The notes beneath the pieces are model-generated. The model was not told the origin of the DNA. It worked only from the letters and a program-made list of their open reading frames with translations, and made no database searches. Shown here piece by piece: positions 1-7,516 of a stretch of 10,123 nucleotides of DNA; within the stretch, counting starts at the first letter, position 1; every line of letters starts with the position of its first letter. The translations under genes and the position numbers were made by a program. Source of the DNA: an uncultured Burkholderiales bacterium. GTDB lineage: Bacteria; Pseudomonadota; Gammaproteobacteria; Burkholderiales; Burkholderiaceae_E. The stretch lies in assembly GCA_903923345.1 (NCBI GenBank), contig CAIXXI010000505.1, forward strand, positions 1-10,123, given 5' to 3'.

Positions 1-836
1 ACGACCATGTCGTGCGCGATCTGCGCAGCAAAGGCGCGGTCTTTGTCGACGAGCTGACCGATGTGCCCGAGGGGGCGACCCTCGTGTTTTCGGCACACGG
101 GGTCTCGCGCGCGGTGCGCAATGAGGCGGGTGGACGTGACCTGAGGGTTTTTGATGCCACCTGCCCGCTGGTGACCAAGGTGCACGTCGAAGTGGCCAAG
201 CTGCGGCGCGAGGGGCGTGAAGTGATCAAGATCGGCCATGCCGGCCACCCGGAAGTCGAGGGCACCATGGGCCAGGCCGATGACGGCATCCATCTGGTCG
301 AGACGGTCGACGATATCGAGCGCCTTCAACCCGCCCGGGCCGACCATCTGGCGTATGTGACACAGACCACCTTGTCGGTGGACGACTGTCGCGCAGTCAT
401 TGATGCCCTGAAGCGGCGATTCCCCCTGATCAGCGAGCCCAAGAAGCAGGACATCTGCTATGCCACGCAGAATCGCCAGGATGCGGTCAAGTTCATGGCG
501 CCCCAATGCGACCTGGTGCTGGTGATCGGCAGCCCGACCAGTTCCAACAGCAATCGACTGCGTGAAGTCGCGGAAAAGATGGGCAAGGAAGCGCGTTTGA
601 TTGGCTCGGCGGACGAGCTGGACCCGTCCTGGCTCGTGGGCAAGCGACGCATCGGTGTCACGGCCGGCGCTTCGGCACCTGAGGTGCTGGTACAGGCCTT
701 ACTCGAGCGGCTGGCCAGCCTGGGCGTGGCTCGGGTGCACCAGTTGGATGGCATCGTCGAGCATGTGCAGTTCCCCTTGCCCAAGGGGCTGAGCGCCTCG
801 AACGATGCCCCCGGTTCGCCGACATCCGCAGACTGA
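1..836 (+). CDS. ispH: 4-hydroxy-3-methylbut-2-enyl diphosphate reductase, 3' part (5' end outside window)
   Basis: IspH (LytB) is the cytoplasmic [4Fe-4S] enzyme that reduces HMBPP to IPP and DMAPP, the last step of the MEP isoprenoid pathway. The reading frame is open from the left edge (first full codon at 3), so the start lies outside. The missing part holds the first cluster cysteine and the substrate His just before the DHVV sequence that opens the window. Everything after that is present. There is SAHGVS, FDATCPLVTKVH with the second cluster Cys (codon 162-164), GHAGHPEVEGTMGQ with the catalytic Glu, TQTTLSVDD, QDICYATQNRQ with the third Cys, SSNSNRL and TAGASAP. The C-terminal VQFPLPKGL matches the usual end of the family, followed by a short Ser/Pro-rich tail. 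The GTG at 12 is an internal Val, not a start. The identification is very secure from the nearly continuous match to proteobacterial IspH. The DUF1800 gene follows 16 bases later and may be co-transcribed. Confidence 0.97.
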   Translation, partial: DHVVRDLRSKGAVFVDELTDVPEGATLVFSAHGVSRAVRNEAGGRDLRVFDATCPLVTKVHVEVAKLRREGREVIKIGHAGHPEVEGTMGQADDGIHLVETVDDIERLQPARADHLAYVTQTTLSVDDCRAVIDALKRRFPLISEPKKQDICYATQNRQDAVKFMAPQCDLVLVIGSPTSSNSNRLREVAEKMGKEARLIGSADELDPSWLVGKRRIGVTAGASAPEVLVQALLERLASLGVARVHQLDGIVEHVQFPLPKGLSASNDAPGSPTSAD

Positions 837-838
837 CC

Positions 839-845
839 TGGAGGG
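839..845 (+). promoter_or_regulatory. Shine-Dalgarno that sets the DUF1800 start
   Basis: TGGAGGG lies 7 bases before the ATG at 853, just after the ispH stop (834-836). It is a near-ideal ribosome-binding site. It favours 853 over the in-frame ATG at 805, which lies inside ispH and would add 16 non-signal-like residues. Confidence 0.8.
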
Positions 846-852
846 TCGGACC

Positions 853-2529
853 ATGCCCAGTGTGAATCCTTCGGCACATCGGTCCGGACGGGTGTTGCAA
901 CCGGTTCGCCGAAGCTGCCTGGCCCTCGGCGTGTCGATGGCGCTGGGTGCGTGTGCTTCGTCCGGACGCTCAAGTGCGGGTTCAGTGAGCAACGCTGATG
1001 CGGATCGTCGTTCTGCGGGCACTGGCCTCGCTGATGCGGCGTTGCCGGTCACCGACGAATCGCTGGCATTGCATGTCCTGAACCGCCTGGGTTGGGGGCC
1101 GCGAGACGGCGATCTCGACCGCATGATGCGAACCGGTTTTCAGTCATGGGTCGAGGCGCAACTCGATCCGGACCGAATCGTCGAGCCCGTCGAACTGAGC
1201 TCGGCACTGTCCAGATTCACCACCCTCGACCAGCCCCATGCCCCGACGCTGGCGCTGTTCGCGTCACGCCAGAACAGTGCGCTCAGCTCGGCACTGACTG
1301 AGGCAGACCGGGAACAGGCCCGACGCCAGGTGGGCGAGCTCGTGCAACAGGTTCAGTCAGAAGCACGGCAGGCCCGTTTGCTGCGCGCAGTGCTGGGCAC
1401 GCGCCAGCTCGAGTCGGTGCTGGTCGATTTCTGGTTCAACCACTTCAATGTTTTCGGCGGCAAGGAGTCGGTCCGAGCCACGGCGTCCTTCTATGAGGCC
1501 GAGGCCATTCGCCCGCATGTGCTGGGAAGGTTCCGGGACATGCTCGGTGCCACCGCGCGCCACCCGGCCATGCTGAACTATCTCGACAACTGGCAAAGCG
1601 TGGCGCCCCGCTACGGTCAGCCGATGGCTGCCAATGTGCCGGGCGGATTTCAACCCCCGCGCGGACTCAACGAGAACTACGCGCGCGAGTTGCTCGAACT
1701 GCACACATTGGGTGTCAAAGGCGGCTACACGCAGGCTGACGTCACCGAGCTGGCCCGAGTGTTTACCGGGTGGTCATTTGATCGGCGCAATCCCGGCCCT
1801 CGCGACGCCTTTCGCTTCTATCCCGAGCGCCATGACCCCTTCCCGAAGACCTTCCTCGGCCAGCGGGTGCCTGGCATCGGTCAGTCCGAAGGCGAATGGG
1901 CGCTGGACGTCCTGGCGCGCCATCCATCGACTGCGCGGCACCTGGCCCGAAAACTTGCGATCGCGTTTGTGGCCGACGATCCGCCCCAGTCATTGGTCGA
2001 TCGGCTCGCGACGCGCTTCACCCAGACCGACGGGGATTTGAAGCAGGTGATGCGGGCACTCGCCTTCAGTCCGGAGTTTCTCGATCCGGCAGTCCGAGGG
2101 GCGAAGTTCAAGACGCCACAGCATCAGGTGATTTCGGCGGCTCGGGCCTGCAACCTGGTCAGACCCGACGCGCGCCTCCTTAATGGTGCGATCGCCCGGA
2201 TGGGCATGCCGGTCTATCTGTGCCCCACGCCTGATGGCTGGCAGGACACCCGCCAGACCTGGCTCAACCCCGAGGCGCTTCGACAGCGCACCGAATTTGC
2301 AGACGCGCTGGCGGGCGCACTGCGTCGCCAGCCCGGCGATCGCGCTGCCAGGCCGCTGCCTGCTGCCGCTCCTGCATTAGGATCATTCGGCACTCGAACC
2401 GAATCCCTGGGCCTGCCGCAGCCGCTGCTGGCTTCGCTGGCACCTTCGACTCGCAGGGTGATCTCGACCTTGCCCGAGAGCGACCGCATGGCGGTTGCGC
2501 TGGCCAGCCCAGACTTCATGAGGCGCTGA
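853..2529 (+). CDS. DUF1800 family lipoprotein
   Basis: This 558-residue protein belongs to the DUF1800 family, whose biochemical function is not established. The start at 853 is chosen for its Shine-Dalgarno. A basic N-terminus (VRR, residues 18-20) and a short hydrophobic run lead to a lipobox L31-G-A-C34, so it is probably an exported lipoprotein anchored by Cys34. A Ser/Gly-rich linker follows. Family landmarks come in the expected order: LNRLGWGPRDGD (76-87), FWFNHFNVF (193-201), the core NYARELLELHTLGVKGGYTQ (275-294), ELARVFTGW (299-307), HDPFPKTFLG (327-336), FKTPQHQVISAAR (419-431) and PTPDGW (458-463). The last 60 residues or so are Ala/Pro-rich and less family-like. The DUF1501 gene begins 3 bases after the stop, which is the usual pairing and indicates translational coupling. 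The family assignment is firm. The role is unknown, and enzyme or surface-assembly functions would be guesses. Confidence 0.93.
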   Translation: MPSVNPSAHRSGRVLQPVRRSCLALGVSMALGACASSGRSSAGSVSNADADRRSAGTGLADAALPVTDESLALHVLNRLGWGPRDGDLDRMMRTGFQSWVEAQLDPDRIVEPVELSSALSRFTTLDQPHAPTLALFASRQNSALSSALTEADREQARRQVGELVQQVQSEARQARLLRAVLGTRQLESVLVDFWFNHFNVFGGKESVRATASFYEAEAIRPHVLGRFRDMLGATARHPAMLNYLDNWQSVAPRYGQPMAANVPGGFQPPRGLNENYARELLELHTLGVKGGYTQADVTELARVFTGWSFDRRNPGPRDAFRFYPERHDPFPKTFLGQRVPGIGQSEGEWALDVLARHPSTARHLARKLAIAFVADDPPQSLVDRLATRFTQTDGDLKQVMRALAFSPEFLDPAVRGAKFKTPQHQVISAARACNLVRPDARLLNGAIARMGMPVYLCPTPDGWQDTRQTWLNPEALRQRTEFADALAGALRRQPGDRAARPLPAAAPALGSFGTRTESLGLPQPLLASLAPSTRRVISTLPESDRMAVALASPDFMRR

Positions 2530-2532
2530 ACG

Positions 2533-3840
2533 ATGAACTCGCTTGATCTCCTTCGACGCCAGTTATTGGGTGGCCTGACCCTGGGCGGTGCATCGCTGCT
2601 GACTGCGCCCGCCTACGCGGTCGACGCTGCGACGGCTGCGCCCTCGGATCGCAAGCTGGTGGTGGTGATGCTGCGCGGTGCAATCGATGGGCTGAGCGTC
2701 GTGGTGCCGCACGGCGATGCCGAGTACCGACGCAATCGCCCGGATTTGGCGATTGCCGCGCCCGGCCAGACCGACGGGGCGCTGGCGCTCGACTCTCTGT
2801 TTGGCCTGCATCCTGCTCTGGCTTCACTCGAGCCCTGGTGGCGATCCGGCCATCTGGGTTTTGTGCAGGCCAGCGGATCGACTGATTCGACGCGGTCTCA
2901 CTTTGATGCCCAGGACCATCTGGAAACCGCCACGCCGGGGCGACGTTCCACCCCGGATGGCTGGCTCAACCGAACACTCTCGGCGATTCAACAAGCCCCT
3001 GATCAGTCGCAGCAACCGACACGAGGGGTCAATCTCGGTCCGACCATGCCGCGCATCCTGTCCGGTGCCGCGCAGGTTGCCGCCATGCCGCTGGGTGGTG
3101 CCGACCGGCGTGCTCCAACCGATTCGGCCGGGCGTTCCGGTGTGCTGGACAGCCTTCACCAGGCGGATTCAGCCACCGGCATGGCCTGGCAGGCCATGCG
3201 TGAGACCCGTCAGGCGATGGCTGAGTCGGCGTCGGGTTCAGGCGCGGCTTCGACGATGAGTGCGGCTGCAGGCCGGATGGACGCTGCCGGCATGGACGCC
3301 GGGATTGCGCCCGGAGCGGTGCCGCTGTCCGGACTGGCGCAGGATGCTGCGCGGCTTGGACGGCTGATGCGTCGAGAGGCGTCGGTCAGGGTCGGATTTC
3401 TGTCGGTCGGCGGCTGGGATACCCATACCCAGCAGGGTGCGGCTTCTGGCCAGTTGGCCAACCGGATGCGGGTCCTGGCGGGTGGTCTGGATGCGCTGGC
3501 CAAGGGGCTGGATGATCGCTTCGCCGATACCGTGATTCTGGTGATGTCCGAATTTGGCCGAACCGTTCGTCAGAACGGGACCCGTGGCACGGACCATGGA
3601 CACGGCAATGTGATGTGGCTGCTCGGTGGCCCGGTGCGCGGCGCAAAGGTCCATGGCCAGTGGCCTGGGCTCGAAGGGTCGGCGCTGCATGAAGGGCGTG
3701 ATCTGGCGATCACCACGGATTTTCGGCAGGTGATCGCATCGGTGCTGACACGGCATCTGCGGCTGGATGACCGGGCGCTGGCGCAGGTGCTGCCGGATGG
3801 CGCCGGACAGGCCGCACGACTCGATCTGCTCAAAGGCTGA
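2533..3840 (+). CDS. DUF1501 family exported protein (Tat-type signal)
   Basis: This 435-residue protein of the DUF1501 family is distantly related to the alkaline phosphatase/sulfatase fold, with no proven substrate. The N-terminus has a twin-arginine-like LLRRQLLGG (residues 6-14), a hydrophobic stretch and a plausible signal cleavage after AYA (27-29), so export to the periplasm as a folded protein is likely. Family motifs are VVVMLRGAIDGLSVVVPHGD (43-62), RPDLAI (69-74), STRSHFDAQDHLE (119-131), GGWDTH (293-298), VMSEFGRTVRQNGT (337-350), GTDHGHGN (352-359) and WPGLEG (377-382). The His/Asp-rich GGWDTH and GTDHGHGN motifs look like metal ligands, by inference. Residues about 217-260 are a Met/Ala/Gly-rich low-complexity insert. 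A GAGG at 2520-2523, inside the end of the DUF1800 gene, is the likely ribosome site. The two genes almost certainly form one translational unit. The start at the ATG is supported by the signal sequence. Confidence 0.93.
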   Translation: MNSLDLLRRQLLGGLTLGGASLLTAPAYAVDAATAAPSDRKLVVVMLRGAIDGLSVVVPHGDAEYRRNRPDLAIAAPGQTDGALALDSLFGLHPALASLEPWWRSGHLGFVQASGSTDSTRSHFDAQDHLETATPGRRSTPDGWLNRTLSAIQQAPDQSQQPTRGVNLGPTMPRILSGAAQVAAMPLGGADRRAPTDSAGRSGVLDSLHQADSATGMAWQAMRETRQAMAESASGSGAASTMSAAAGRMDAAGMDAGIAPGAVPLSGLAQDAARLGRLMRREASVRVGFLSVGGWDTHTQQGAASGQLANRMRVLAGGLDALAKGLDDRFADTVILVMSEFGRTVRQNGTRGTDHGHGNVMWLLGGPVRGAKVHGQWPGLEGSALHEGRDLAITTDFRQVIASVLTRHLRLDDRALAQVLPDGAGQAARLDLLKG

Positions 3841-3855
3841 TTCCAAAGCCACATA

Positions 3856-3872
3856 CCCGACCCGATGTCGGG
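3856..3872 (+). terminator. Hairpin after the DUF1501 gene, possible terminator without T-tract
   Basis: A perfect 6-bp stem (CCCGAC / GTCGGG) with a 5-base loop lies 15 bases after the DUF1501 stop. It can be extended by GCCA (3848-3851) pairing with TGGC (3874-3877) across a small internal loop. A second small hairpin, GGCTT-GTG-AAGCC, sits at 3896-3908. Neither is followed by a run of T, so a classical intrinsic terminator is not shown. They may only slow or stabilise the transcript end. Confidence 0.25.
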
Positions 3873-3917
3873 CTGGCAAGACTGGTAAGGTCGATGGCTT
3901 GTGAAGCCGATTCTTGC

Positions 3918-3923
3918 AGGGAG
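3918..3923 (+). promoter_or_regulatory. Shine-Dalgarno that sets the TauD-like gene start
   Basis: AGGGAG lies 7 bases before the ATG at 3931. It supports this start over the in-frame GTG at 3901, which overlaps a small hairpin and has no ribosome site. Confidence 0.7.
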
Positions 3924-3930
3924 TTCGAGC

Positions 3931-4794
3931 ATGTCTCAAGCCGCCGTCAGCAGTCCTGTCCGGGTCCGTCCGTTTTCTGCCGCAGTCGGGGCCACGATTG
4001 AAGGCGTGGACCTGTCGCGCCCGCTGAGCGATGAAACCTTTGGCGTGATCCGCCAGGCCTTTCTCGATCACGGTGTGATCTTCTTTCGCGACCAACAGCT
4101 CACGCCTGAGCAGCACATTGCCTTTGCGAAGCGATGGGCGCCGATCGACATCAACCGGTTCTTCAAGCCGGTGCCCGGCCATCCCGAGATTGCCGAGGTG
4201 CGCAAAGAGCCGGGTCAGACGTCCAACATCGGGGGCAGCTGGCACACCGATCACAGCTATGACGCCTCACCGGCCATGGGTTCGATGCTGCTGGCGCGCG
4301 AAGTGCCGCCACAGGGCGGAGACACGCTGTTTGCGAACATGTCCCTGGCTTACGAGGCTCTGTCGGATGGCATGAAGCGCACGCTTGAGTCCCTGAAGGC
4401 CGTGCACTCGACCGGGCATATCTTTGGTGCAGGCGGTGGTTATGCGCGCATTCCCGATACCGGCGATCGAATCGGCAATACCCAGGCGGCTGTCCAGGAG
4501 TCAGTGCATCCGGTAGTGATTCGCCACCCCGATACCGGCCGCAAGACCTTGTATGTGAATTCAGCCTTCACCGTGCGCTTCGATGGCTGGACGGCCGCTG
4601 AGAGCGAAGGTCTCCTGAAGACCCTGTATCAGCACGCCGGTCGCCCGGAATTCAGCTGCCGATTCAGCTGGCAGGAAGGCTCGATGGCCTTCTGGGACAA
4701 CCGTGCAACCTGGCATTTCGCGCTCAATGACTATCACGGCCAGCGCCGGCTGATGCACCGGATCACGATTCAGGGTGTCCCGATCGGCGCCTGA
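3931..4794 (+). CDS. TauD/TfdA family Fe(II)/2-oxoglutarate-dependent dioxygenase
   Basis: This 287-residue cytoplasmic enzyme couples decarboxylation of 2-oxoglutarate to hydroxylation of a substrate. Family members act on taurine, alkyl sulfates, 2,4-D and other compounds. The length matches the family. The metal triad is visible as H105-x-D107 in GGSWHTDHSYD and H262 in WDNRATWHFALNDY. T132 (GGDT) and R277 (HRITI) are the cosubstrate-binding positions, with the same spacing as in E. coli TauD (H99, D101, T126, H255, R270). The N-terminal GATIEGVDLSRPL and FFRDQQLTPEQH are also typical. The enzyme should therefore be active, but the substrate pocket cannot be assigned and I do not call it TauD. 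No tauABC transporter or sulfonate gene is nearby. The gene is 90 bases after the DUF1501 gene and probably has its own promoter, though I could not find a convincing one. It converges on the MFS gene with 9 bases between the stops. Confidence 0.92.
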   Translation: MSQAAVSSPVRVRPFSAAVGATIEGVDLSRPLSDETFGVIRQAFLDHGVIFFRDQQLTPEQHIAFAKRWAPIDINRFFKPVPGHPEIAEVRKEPGQTSNIGGSWHTDHSYDASPAMGSMLLAREVPPQGGDTLFANMSLAYEALSDGMKRTLESLKAVHSTGHIFGAGGGYARIPDTGDRIGNTQAAVQESVHPVVIRHPDTGRKTLYVNSAFTVRFDGWTAAESEGLLKTLYQHAGRPEFSCRFSWQEGSMAFWDNRATWHFALNDYHGQRRLMHRITIQGVPIGA

Positions 4795-4807
4795 CCGACC
4801 GGGTCAG
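4791..4807. terminator. Inverted repeat containing both convergent stop codons
   Basis: CTGACC (4791-4796) and GGTCAG (4802-4807) form a perfect 6-bp stem around the 5-base loop GACCG. The dioxygenase stop (4792-4794) lies in the left arm and the MFS stop (4804-4806, read on -) in the right arm at the mirror position. It could act as a weak bidirectional transcript end, but there is no flanking A/T tract, so terminator activity is only suggested. Confidence 0.3.
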
Positions 4808-6060
4808 CGGCTGTTGCTCACCGCATTGCGATCGATCAGGTCCTGACGCCAGGTCGAGGCGAGCAGCAAGGTCAACACCAGACCGCTGCTCACCAGACTG
4901 ATGGCGGTCCATTGGTACCCGATCCGTGGAATCAGCGCACCGGTCAACAGCAGGCCTAATGGCAAGGGATAGATCGCCATCATTCGCACGCCCATGATCC
5001 GGCCGCGAAAGCGCACATCCGATGTGCGCAGGAGGATCAGGGACAGCGGCAGCATGCTCAGGCTCTGGGCCATGCCTGCACACGCCAGCAGCACCATCGC
5101 AAGCATGGGGTGGGTTGAGAACGCGAACGCCAGCAGGAAGACATACCAGGCCACACTCGCGATCAGCATCGTGCGGCCTGCACGCAGCACAGGCCCCAGC
5201 AGACTGACGAGGATCGACCCGATCAGTGCGCCCACGGCAAAACTTGCGACCAGCCAGCCAAGCCCCTGCTGGTCGAGGTGGAAGACATCCTTGGCAATGT
5301 AGGGCATGAGTCCCGTGGTGAAGGGGAATGCGGTCAGATTCACCAACGCGGCCAGGCTCATGGCAGCCAGCAAGCGAGGGGTCTGCCAGATGTAGGTCAT
5401 GCCCTCTTTCAAGTCGCGCCAGGGCGAGGCCGCCACGGGTGCCGACGCTGAACTGCTGTTGCCACGGCGCGCTCCGGGGGTGTCATCGGTCATCAGCGTG
5501 AGCAATGCGCCGGCGATGTGCAGGCCGGTGATGATGCAGTAGGCGGTCGTCATGCCGAACAAGGCCATGAAGCCGGTGCCGGCCAGCGCGCCGCCGACCT
5601 TCGCCGAGTCCATGGTGGTTCTCGAGATGCCCATGGCCGCGGTCAGGTGAGCTGGCGGAACGGTGGCACCCACCAGAGCACTGCGCAGGCCGATATCGGT
5701 TGGGCGAACCAGGCCGCACAGTGCGGAGACGATCAGCACCCAGACCGGGTCCAGTCGGTGCGTGGCTGCCAGAAACAGAATCACCGCCGCAAACAGCGCG
5801 TAGGACAGGCGCATCGCAGCCAGCACCCGGCGCAGTCCGAGGCGGTCGGCCTGCACGCCGAGCATGGGTGACAGCAGCGTTCCGACGAACTGCAGCGCGC
5901 CAAACACCGTGAGCAGCACGACCGAGCCACTCTCGGTCAGGACGTACCAGCCGAGGATGAGCGTTTCCATCTCGAGTGCCCAGGCCGTGCACAGATCGGC
6001 CGGCCACTGGAAACGGAAGCTGCGGGTGCGAAAAGGGGCCAGCGCGGCGATACCGCTCAT
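4804..6060 (-). CDS. MFS transporter, EntS/MFS_3-like exporter family
   Basis: This 418-residue inner-membrane protein of the major facilitator superfamily has about 12 hydrophobic segments. Two halves are separated by a polar linker at about residues 191-216 (Asp, Arg and Ser-rich). The loop after TM2 holds the MFS motif A variant GVQADRLGLRRVL (68-80). The second half has the MFS_3-like RFRGRIMGVRMM (350-361) followed by a hydrophobic segment. This resembles the proton-driven exporter branch that includes the enterobactin exporter EntS. The substrate cannot be read from the sequence. The ATG at 6060 has a TGGAAG 5 bases upstream on the - strand. The gene starts 33 bases after the stop of the CoA-transferase gene on the same strand, so the two probably form an operon. 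It could move the substrate or product of that enzyme, but this is inference from position alone. Family confidence is high, subfamily moderate. Confidence 0.88.
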   Translation of the reverse strand: MSGIAALAPFRTRSFRFQWPADLCTAWALEMETLILGWYVLTESGSVVLLTVFGALQFVGTLLSPMLGVQADRLGLRRVLAAMRLSYALFAAVILFLAATHRLDPVWVLIVSALCGLVRPTDIGLRSALVGATVPPAHLTAAMGISRTTMDSAKVGGALAGTGFMALFGMTTAYCIITGLHIAGALLTLMTDDTPGARRGNSSSASAPVAASPWRDLKEGMTYIWQTPRLLAAMSLAALVNLTAFPFTTGLMPYIAKDVFHLDQQGLGWLVASFAVGALIGSILVSLLGPVLRAGRTMLIASVAWYVFLLAFAFSTHPMLAMVLLACAGMAQSLSMLPLSLILLRTSDVRFRGRIMGVRMMAIYPLPLGLLLTGALIPRIGYQWTAISLVSSGLVLTLLLASTWRQDLIDRNAVSNSR

Positions 6061-6093
6061 GGCCGCTTCCAGGCAGAGGTCATCAGATGAAGA

Positions 6094-7509
6094 TCACGGG
6101 TTGAGCCACTGCGCGGGGTCACCGCCCAGGCGGGGCGTCGGCCGCGTCCAGTGCGCCGGCGTCTGCGACATCCTGAGGATCGGTCCGAGGTGGCGCAGTG
6201 GCCCAAGATGCGGCGGGGAGCTCTCGATCCGCAGGGCATCGAGTTCGGTGGGTGCGAGGTCGAGTCCGGATGGCGCGTGATCGAGCAGGCCCTGTCGATG
6301 GATGAGCATCCCGGTTTGACACAAAGAGACCCGCACATGCCAGCTGCCGCCCTCGACCGCACGCCGGGCCAGGGCGACCAGCACGCCAAAGGCCGCGAGG
6401 TAGCCGGTCGTGTAGTCGCAGGCTGCAGCCGGCAGCAGGTGTGGGCGCTTGGGGTTGTTGTCGTGACACAGGCCGGTCATGGTCTGGGCAACCTGCTCCC
6501 AGCCGGCCCGATGGCTGAAGGGGCCGTCTGCGCCATAACAGCTGATGCTGGTGTAGACGATGCCAGGCCGGATGGCGGCGAGGTCTTCCGGGCTGAAGCC
6601 ATGCTTGCCGATCATGCCGGGTCGATAGCCCTGCGAGAAGACGTCGGCCTGGCGTGCCAGGGCTCTGAGCGTGCGGGCATCGTTCGCATCATTGAGGTCG
6701 AGGAAACAGCTGCGCTTGCCGTGGCTGGTGTCGATCACGGCTTCCGGCATCTGCGGCAGGCTCTGCGCGGTGACCATGAGCACCTCGGCGCCGTGTTCTG
6801 CGAGGGTCCGGGCGCAGACCGGGCCAGCCAGAATCCGGGTGAGATCGAGCACGCGCACGCCCGATAGCGGACGGTCTGCTGCCTGATTCGTGCTGGGGAA
6901 GGGCTCGGGGTCGCTGTCGCCGATGCGAATGATCTCGACGATCGGCTTGCCCGACAGCACCTGGCCATGCGGCGAGGCGAGCCACTCTTCGCTTGAGCGA
7001 ACCATGCCGCCACACAGGCGCTGCTCATCGATGGCGGCTTCCAGGTCGAGTGCGTTCCATTTGGACACAGCCGAGGCGACGGATTCAGGTGTGGGGTCGC
7101 ATCCGAGCAGCGCGAGCATGCGCTGCTGCAGATGAGGCAATCCGAAGTGAGTCAGAACGAATCGACCGTCCTGTGTCGCCCACGGTTGAGTGATGTTCAG
7201 CATCGCCTGATGCCCGGCATTGACGACATTCCTGAACGTGCCGCTGGAATCCGGGCGTTGCAGGTAGAGCGAGCTCTTGAGGGCTGCAGCCGCGTGTCGA
7301 ACATCGATGCCGATGTGCTGGCGCTGCGACGTTTTCATTTCCCAGATGTCGTTGACCGCAACGCCGACCCCGGCGAGCGCGGCCGCGCAGGTCTCACCGA
7401 GTCGAAACCGGGATTCAAGCACCGGGTCCTGATTGACGATCGACACTTCATCCGCGAGCGGTGCACCCTTGCCGCGCACAGCCATGATTTCATCGAATGC
7501 AGTTCTCAA
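6094..7509 (-). CDS. CaiB/BaiF-type (family III) CoA-transferase with permuted domain order
   Basis: This 471-residue protein is related to formyl-CoA and carnitinyl-CoA transferases, which move CoA between carboxylic acids through an aspartyl-CoA thioester. The classical N-terminal signature is displaced: LSGVRVLDLTRILAGP lies at 215-230, followed by YTSISCYGADGP (319-330) and CDYTTG with the presumed catalytic D365. Residues about 26-205 look like the second half of the family: FRLG to VRHAA (35-74), the DG-containing segment ATQDGRFVLTHFG (111-123) and the EEWLASPHGQVL region (174-185). The order is thus swapped compared with Frc or CaiB. The C-terminal tail ends in WTRPTPRLGG, a pattern I remember from long CoA-transferases of similar size. 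The TTG start is chosen because GGAGGAG lies 8 bases upstream. The next ATG (codon 9) has no ribosome site. It is probably co-transcribed with the MFS gene. The acyl substrates are unknown. The family is secure and the permutation is inference. Confidence 0.88.
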   Translation of the reverse strand: MRTAFDEIMAVRGKGAPLADEVSIVNQDPVLESRFRLGETCAAALAGVGVAVNDIWEMKTSQRQHIGIDVRHAAAALKSSLYLQRPDSSGTFRNVVNAGHQAMLNITQPWATQDGRFVLTHFGLPHLQQRMLALLGCDPTPESVASAVSKWNALDLEAAIDEQRLCGGMVRSSEEWLASPHGQVLSGKPIVEIIRIGDSDPEPFPSTNQAADRPLSGVRVLDLTRILAGPVCARTLAEHGAEVLMVTAQSLPQMPEAVIDTSHGKRSCFLDLNDANDARTLRALARQADVFSQGYRPGMIGKHGFSPEDLAAIRPGIVYTSISCYGADGPFSHRAGWEQVAQTMTGLCHDNNPKRPHLLPAAACDYTTGYLAAFGVLVALARRAVEGGSWHVRVSLCQTGMLIHRQGLLDHAPSGLDLAPTELDALRIESSPPHLGPLRHLGPILRMSQTPAHWTRPTPRLGGDPAQWLNP

Positions 7510-7516
7510 GATGGGG

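Noticed and set aside
805..852. Earlier ATG start for the DUF1800 gene, overlapping ispH
   Set aside because: It has no ribosome site, and it would place 16 non-signal residues before an already adequate signal peptide. The site before 853 is far better.
3901..3930. GTG start for the dioxygenase
   Set aside because: It lies in a small hairpin with no Shine-Dalgarno. The ATG at 3931 has AGGGAG at proper distance and matches the family's N-terminal length.
3238..4254. 338-codon open frame on the - strand opposite the DUF1501 and dioxygenase genes
   Set aside because: It spans two convincing genes and an intergenic gap on the other strand and shows no recognisable domain. This is expected in G+C-rich DNA.
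6151..6867. 238-codon + strand frame antisense to the CoA-transferase
   Set aside because: Its composition mirrors the gene opposite, and it has no ribosome site or motifs.
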